From Verrucomicrobiales bacterium (GTDB lineage: Bacteria > Verrucomicrobiota > Verrucomicrobiia > Limisphaerales > UBA11320): 64,000 bases of DNA. The notes under the pieces are model-generated. The model searched no databases and was not told the DNA's origin. It saw only the letters and a list, made by a program, of their open reading frames with translations. The translations under genes and the position numbers were made by a program. Of the stretch, positions 63,731 to 64,000 are shown piece after piece (position 1 is the stretch's first letter; each line of letters starts with the position of its first letter). The stretch covers positions 1-64,000 of the forward strand of contig JAEUHE010000032.1 in NCBI GenBank assembly GCA_016793885.1, given 5' to 3'.

Positions 63731-64000
63731 GAATTCGCCCCCCGGAGCGCTTCGCTGCGCTGGGCGAATCCGTTCAGCAACTGAGGATCCACCGGGTGGT
63801 TGCCATACCAGACACGCTCAAAGCTCTCCACCTGTTCGGTCAGCGCTTGATGGAGCATGGGCAGGGCATGCGCCTTCCGCTGCAAATCACGGACATAGTC
63901 GCGATTGGATTTGAAGGCCGCCAGGCTGATCAGGTTGCGATGAGCCAAATGGGCCAGACCGGCGAAGTGGAAAGCCCGCATCGCCAGCCGAAGCTCGCCC
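63727..64000 (-). CDS. DUF4129-type protein, C-terminal fragment (cut by window edge)
   Basis: Only the last 90 or so codons are inside the window; the frame is open to 64000 (GELRLAM... precedes the internal ATG at 63981). The visible part has the DUF4129 C-terminal pattern: GLAHLAHRNLISL, KSNRDYVRDLQ, FERVWYGNH. Its stop overlaps the DUF4350 start by 4 bases, so it is the upstream member of the MoxR operon. Confidence 0.75.
   Translation of the reverse strand, partial: GELRLAMRAFHFAGLAHLAHRNLISLAAFKSNRDYVRDLQRKAHALPMLHQALTEQVESFERVWYGNHPVDPQLLNGFAQRSEALRGANS

Overview
The window looks like chromosomal DNA of a GC-rich Verrucomicrobiota bacterium, probably a Pedosphaera/Limisphaerales-type lineage. 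This is inferred from gene content. The pointers are a DUF1549/DUF1553 plus DUF1501 gene pair, large secreted CotH/lamin-tail proteins, a Tricorn-like peptidase, a DUF642-like PEP-CTERM protein, a verrucomicrobial-type prepilin and a Reg_prop sensor kinase. Shine-Dalgarno signals are mostly weak. No rRNA, tRNA or CRISPR array was seen.

Layout. The left edge (1-136, minus) carries what looks like the 5' end of a group II intron just past a hairpin. From 184 to 20045 lies an accessory, surface-oriented region: a beta-helix secreted protein, a universal stress protein, a repeat-bearing gap, a giant CotH/lamin-tail protein, a beta-propeller sensor kinase with its NarL-type regulator, a secreted repeat protein, a myo-inositol oxygenase, a second CotH protein and a PEP-CTERM protein. 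From 20527 to 25105 a minus-strand operon encodes KorA, KorB, an FmdB-type zinc ribbon and an RsmB/NSUN-like RNA methyltransferase. A prepilin gene and a MiaE-like tRNA hydroxylase gene diverge at 26.1 kb.

From 26788 to 46041 everything is on the minus strand. In transcription order this is a three-gene signalling cluster (PAS histidine kinase, NarL regulator, REC-histidine kinase), a Tricorn-like protease, DUF1553-DUF1501-propeller/HEAT, purD, a degenerate S41-fold protein, a single 722-codon gene fusing a low-molecular-weight phosphatase, ribose-5-phosphate isomerase B and serine hydroxymethyltransferase, and rho.

From 46857 gyrB-gyrA run on the plus strand and end at a strong intrinsic terminator. 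Then come an FKBP isomerase, a small membrane protein, an MnmC/MnmD-like methyltransferase, a PPi-type phosphofructokinase and a PAP2/Aur1-like membrane enzyme. The right end (57083-64000, minus) is a tightly overlapping operon: DUF4129 (cut by the window edge), DUF4350, MoxR, DUF58, SpoIIM, RDD and NagA.

The most unusual feature is the phosphatase-RpiB-GlyA fusion (28614-30782). It repeats as one polypeptide the gene neighbourhood ywlE-rpiB-ywlG-glyA known from Bacillus. Other points are the group II intron edge, perfect inverted repeats built from recurring phrases in gene-free gaps, and an S41-fold protein that has lost its catalytic dyad.
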